Shown here piece after piece: positions 5,437 through 5,644 of a stretch of 5,644 nt of DNA. The first letter of the stretch is position 1, and each line of letters begins with the position of its first letter. Under the pieces are notes generated by a model. It ran no database searches. It was not told the DNA's origin and saw nothing but the letters and a program-made list of their open reading frames with translations. This stretch comes from Pseudomonadota bacterium (GTDB lineage: Bacteria > Pseudomonadota > Alphaproteobacteria > Rhizobiales > Afifellaceae), in assembly GCA_023417735.1 (NCBI GenBank), contig JAEZEK010000350.1, forward strand, positions 1-5,644, in the 5' to 3' direction. The position numbers and the translations under genes are program-made.

Positions 5437-5644
5437 TCAGACGAGAAGCCCGCGCGGCGTGTTGATGCCGAGCACGAGCTTGAAGGCGACATAGGTGAAG
5501 AGGACGAAGCCGCAGGCATAGGCGGCGCTGCCGAGAAGGCGCTTCGCCTGCGAGCGGCTGCTGCCGGACAGCATGAAGAACGTCAGCAGCAGGAACAGGA
5601 AGGCCGATTCGTAGAAGCCGATGCGCGAGGCGCCGAGCGCCAGA
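5437..5644 (-). CDS. TctB-like small membrane subunit of a tripartite tricarboxylate transporter, C-terminal fragment
   Basis: This frame is open from the right edge to a TGA at 5437-5439 (plus-strand coordinates). The last 68 residues are visible; the 5' part lies beyond the window. Two hydrophobic segments stand out, about residues 9-26 (GFYESAFLFLLLTFFMLS) and 37-58 (around AYACGFVLFTYVAFKLVLG), joined by a basic loop (SSRSQAKR). The chain ends GINTPRGLLV. Two late membrane helices followed by a Leu-Gly-hydrophobic-x-x-Pro-Arg-Gly ending is the pattern of TctB, the small four-helix subunit that works with the large TctA permease and the periplasmic TctC binding protein to import carboxylates. 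No TctA gene follows; an SDR gene does. A TRAP-type small subunit is a less likely alternative, because the ending does not fit as well. It was called by manual translation. Confidence 0.7.
   Translation of the reverse strand, partial: LALGASRIGFYESAFLFLLLTFFMLSGSSRSQAKRLLGSAAYACGFVLFTYVAFKLVLGINTPRGLLV

Noticed and set aside
4587..5465. 292-residue plus-strand open frame opposite the SDR gene
   Set aside because: It is antisense to a well-supported SDR, with no recognisable domain and no ribosome binding site noted.
5388..5519. 44-residue N-terminal extension of the SDR from an ATG at 5519
   Set aside because: It overlaps the TctB-like gene, is low-complexity Ser/Ala/Pro, and a strong GGAGG site sits 5 bases before the ATG at 5387.
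1..5644. Search for CRISPR repeats, insertion-sequence ends, tRNA genes, toxin-antitoxin or defence genes
   Set aside because: No regularly spaced repeats, transposase motifs, tRNA-like cloverleaf or defence domains were recognised; every stretch above 120 bases is occupied by a supported gene.

Overview
The window looks like chromosomal DNA from a GC-rich (roughly two thirds G+C by eye) proteobacterium. The gene types (PotA-type ABC transporter, TctB-type transporter subunit, IclR regulator, catabolic-style thiamine diphosphate enzyme) and the protein texture fit an alphaproteobacterium of the Hyphomicrobiales/Rhodospirillales kind. That placement is inference from style, not from a marker gene. 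There is no rRNA, tRNA, CRISPR array, insertion sequence or phage gene, and no break in base composition.

Left half, plus strand (1-3539). The window opens inside an ABC-transporter ATPase, of which only the C-terminal TOBE region is present. After an 84-base gap holding a GC hairpin, a 12-bp palindrome and a 12-bp direct repeat at a 20-bp period, there is a 599-residue acetolactate-synthase-like thiamine diphosphate enzyme. It is followed 29 bases later by a 390-residue LVIVD-type beta-propeller protein. The order suggests one operon: uptake of a small solute by the ABC system, then a ThDP-dependent carboligase or decarboxylase, plus a propeller protein of unknown role.

Right half, minus strand (3574-5644). 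Reading right to left: the C-terminal end of a TctB-like small membrane subunit of a tripartite tricarboxylate transporter, a short-chain dehydrogenase/reductase (SDR) family protein 49 bases downstream, then an IclR-family regulator with its own 119-base leader. The two halves converge, and a strong hairpin sits between the two stop codons.

Taken together this is an accessory catabolic/uptake neighbourhood for an unidentified organic acid or related solute. The two points most worth attention are the SDR, which keeps the cofactor-binding motif but has Val and Asn where the catalytic Tyr and Lys of YxxxK should be, and the propeller protein, which closes as seven blades and carries a histidine at the same place in five of them. 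I see no convincing defence system, toxin-antitoxin pair or mobile element.
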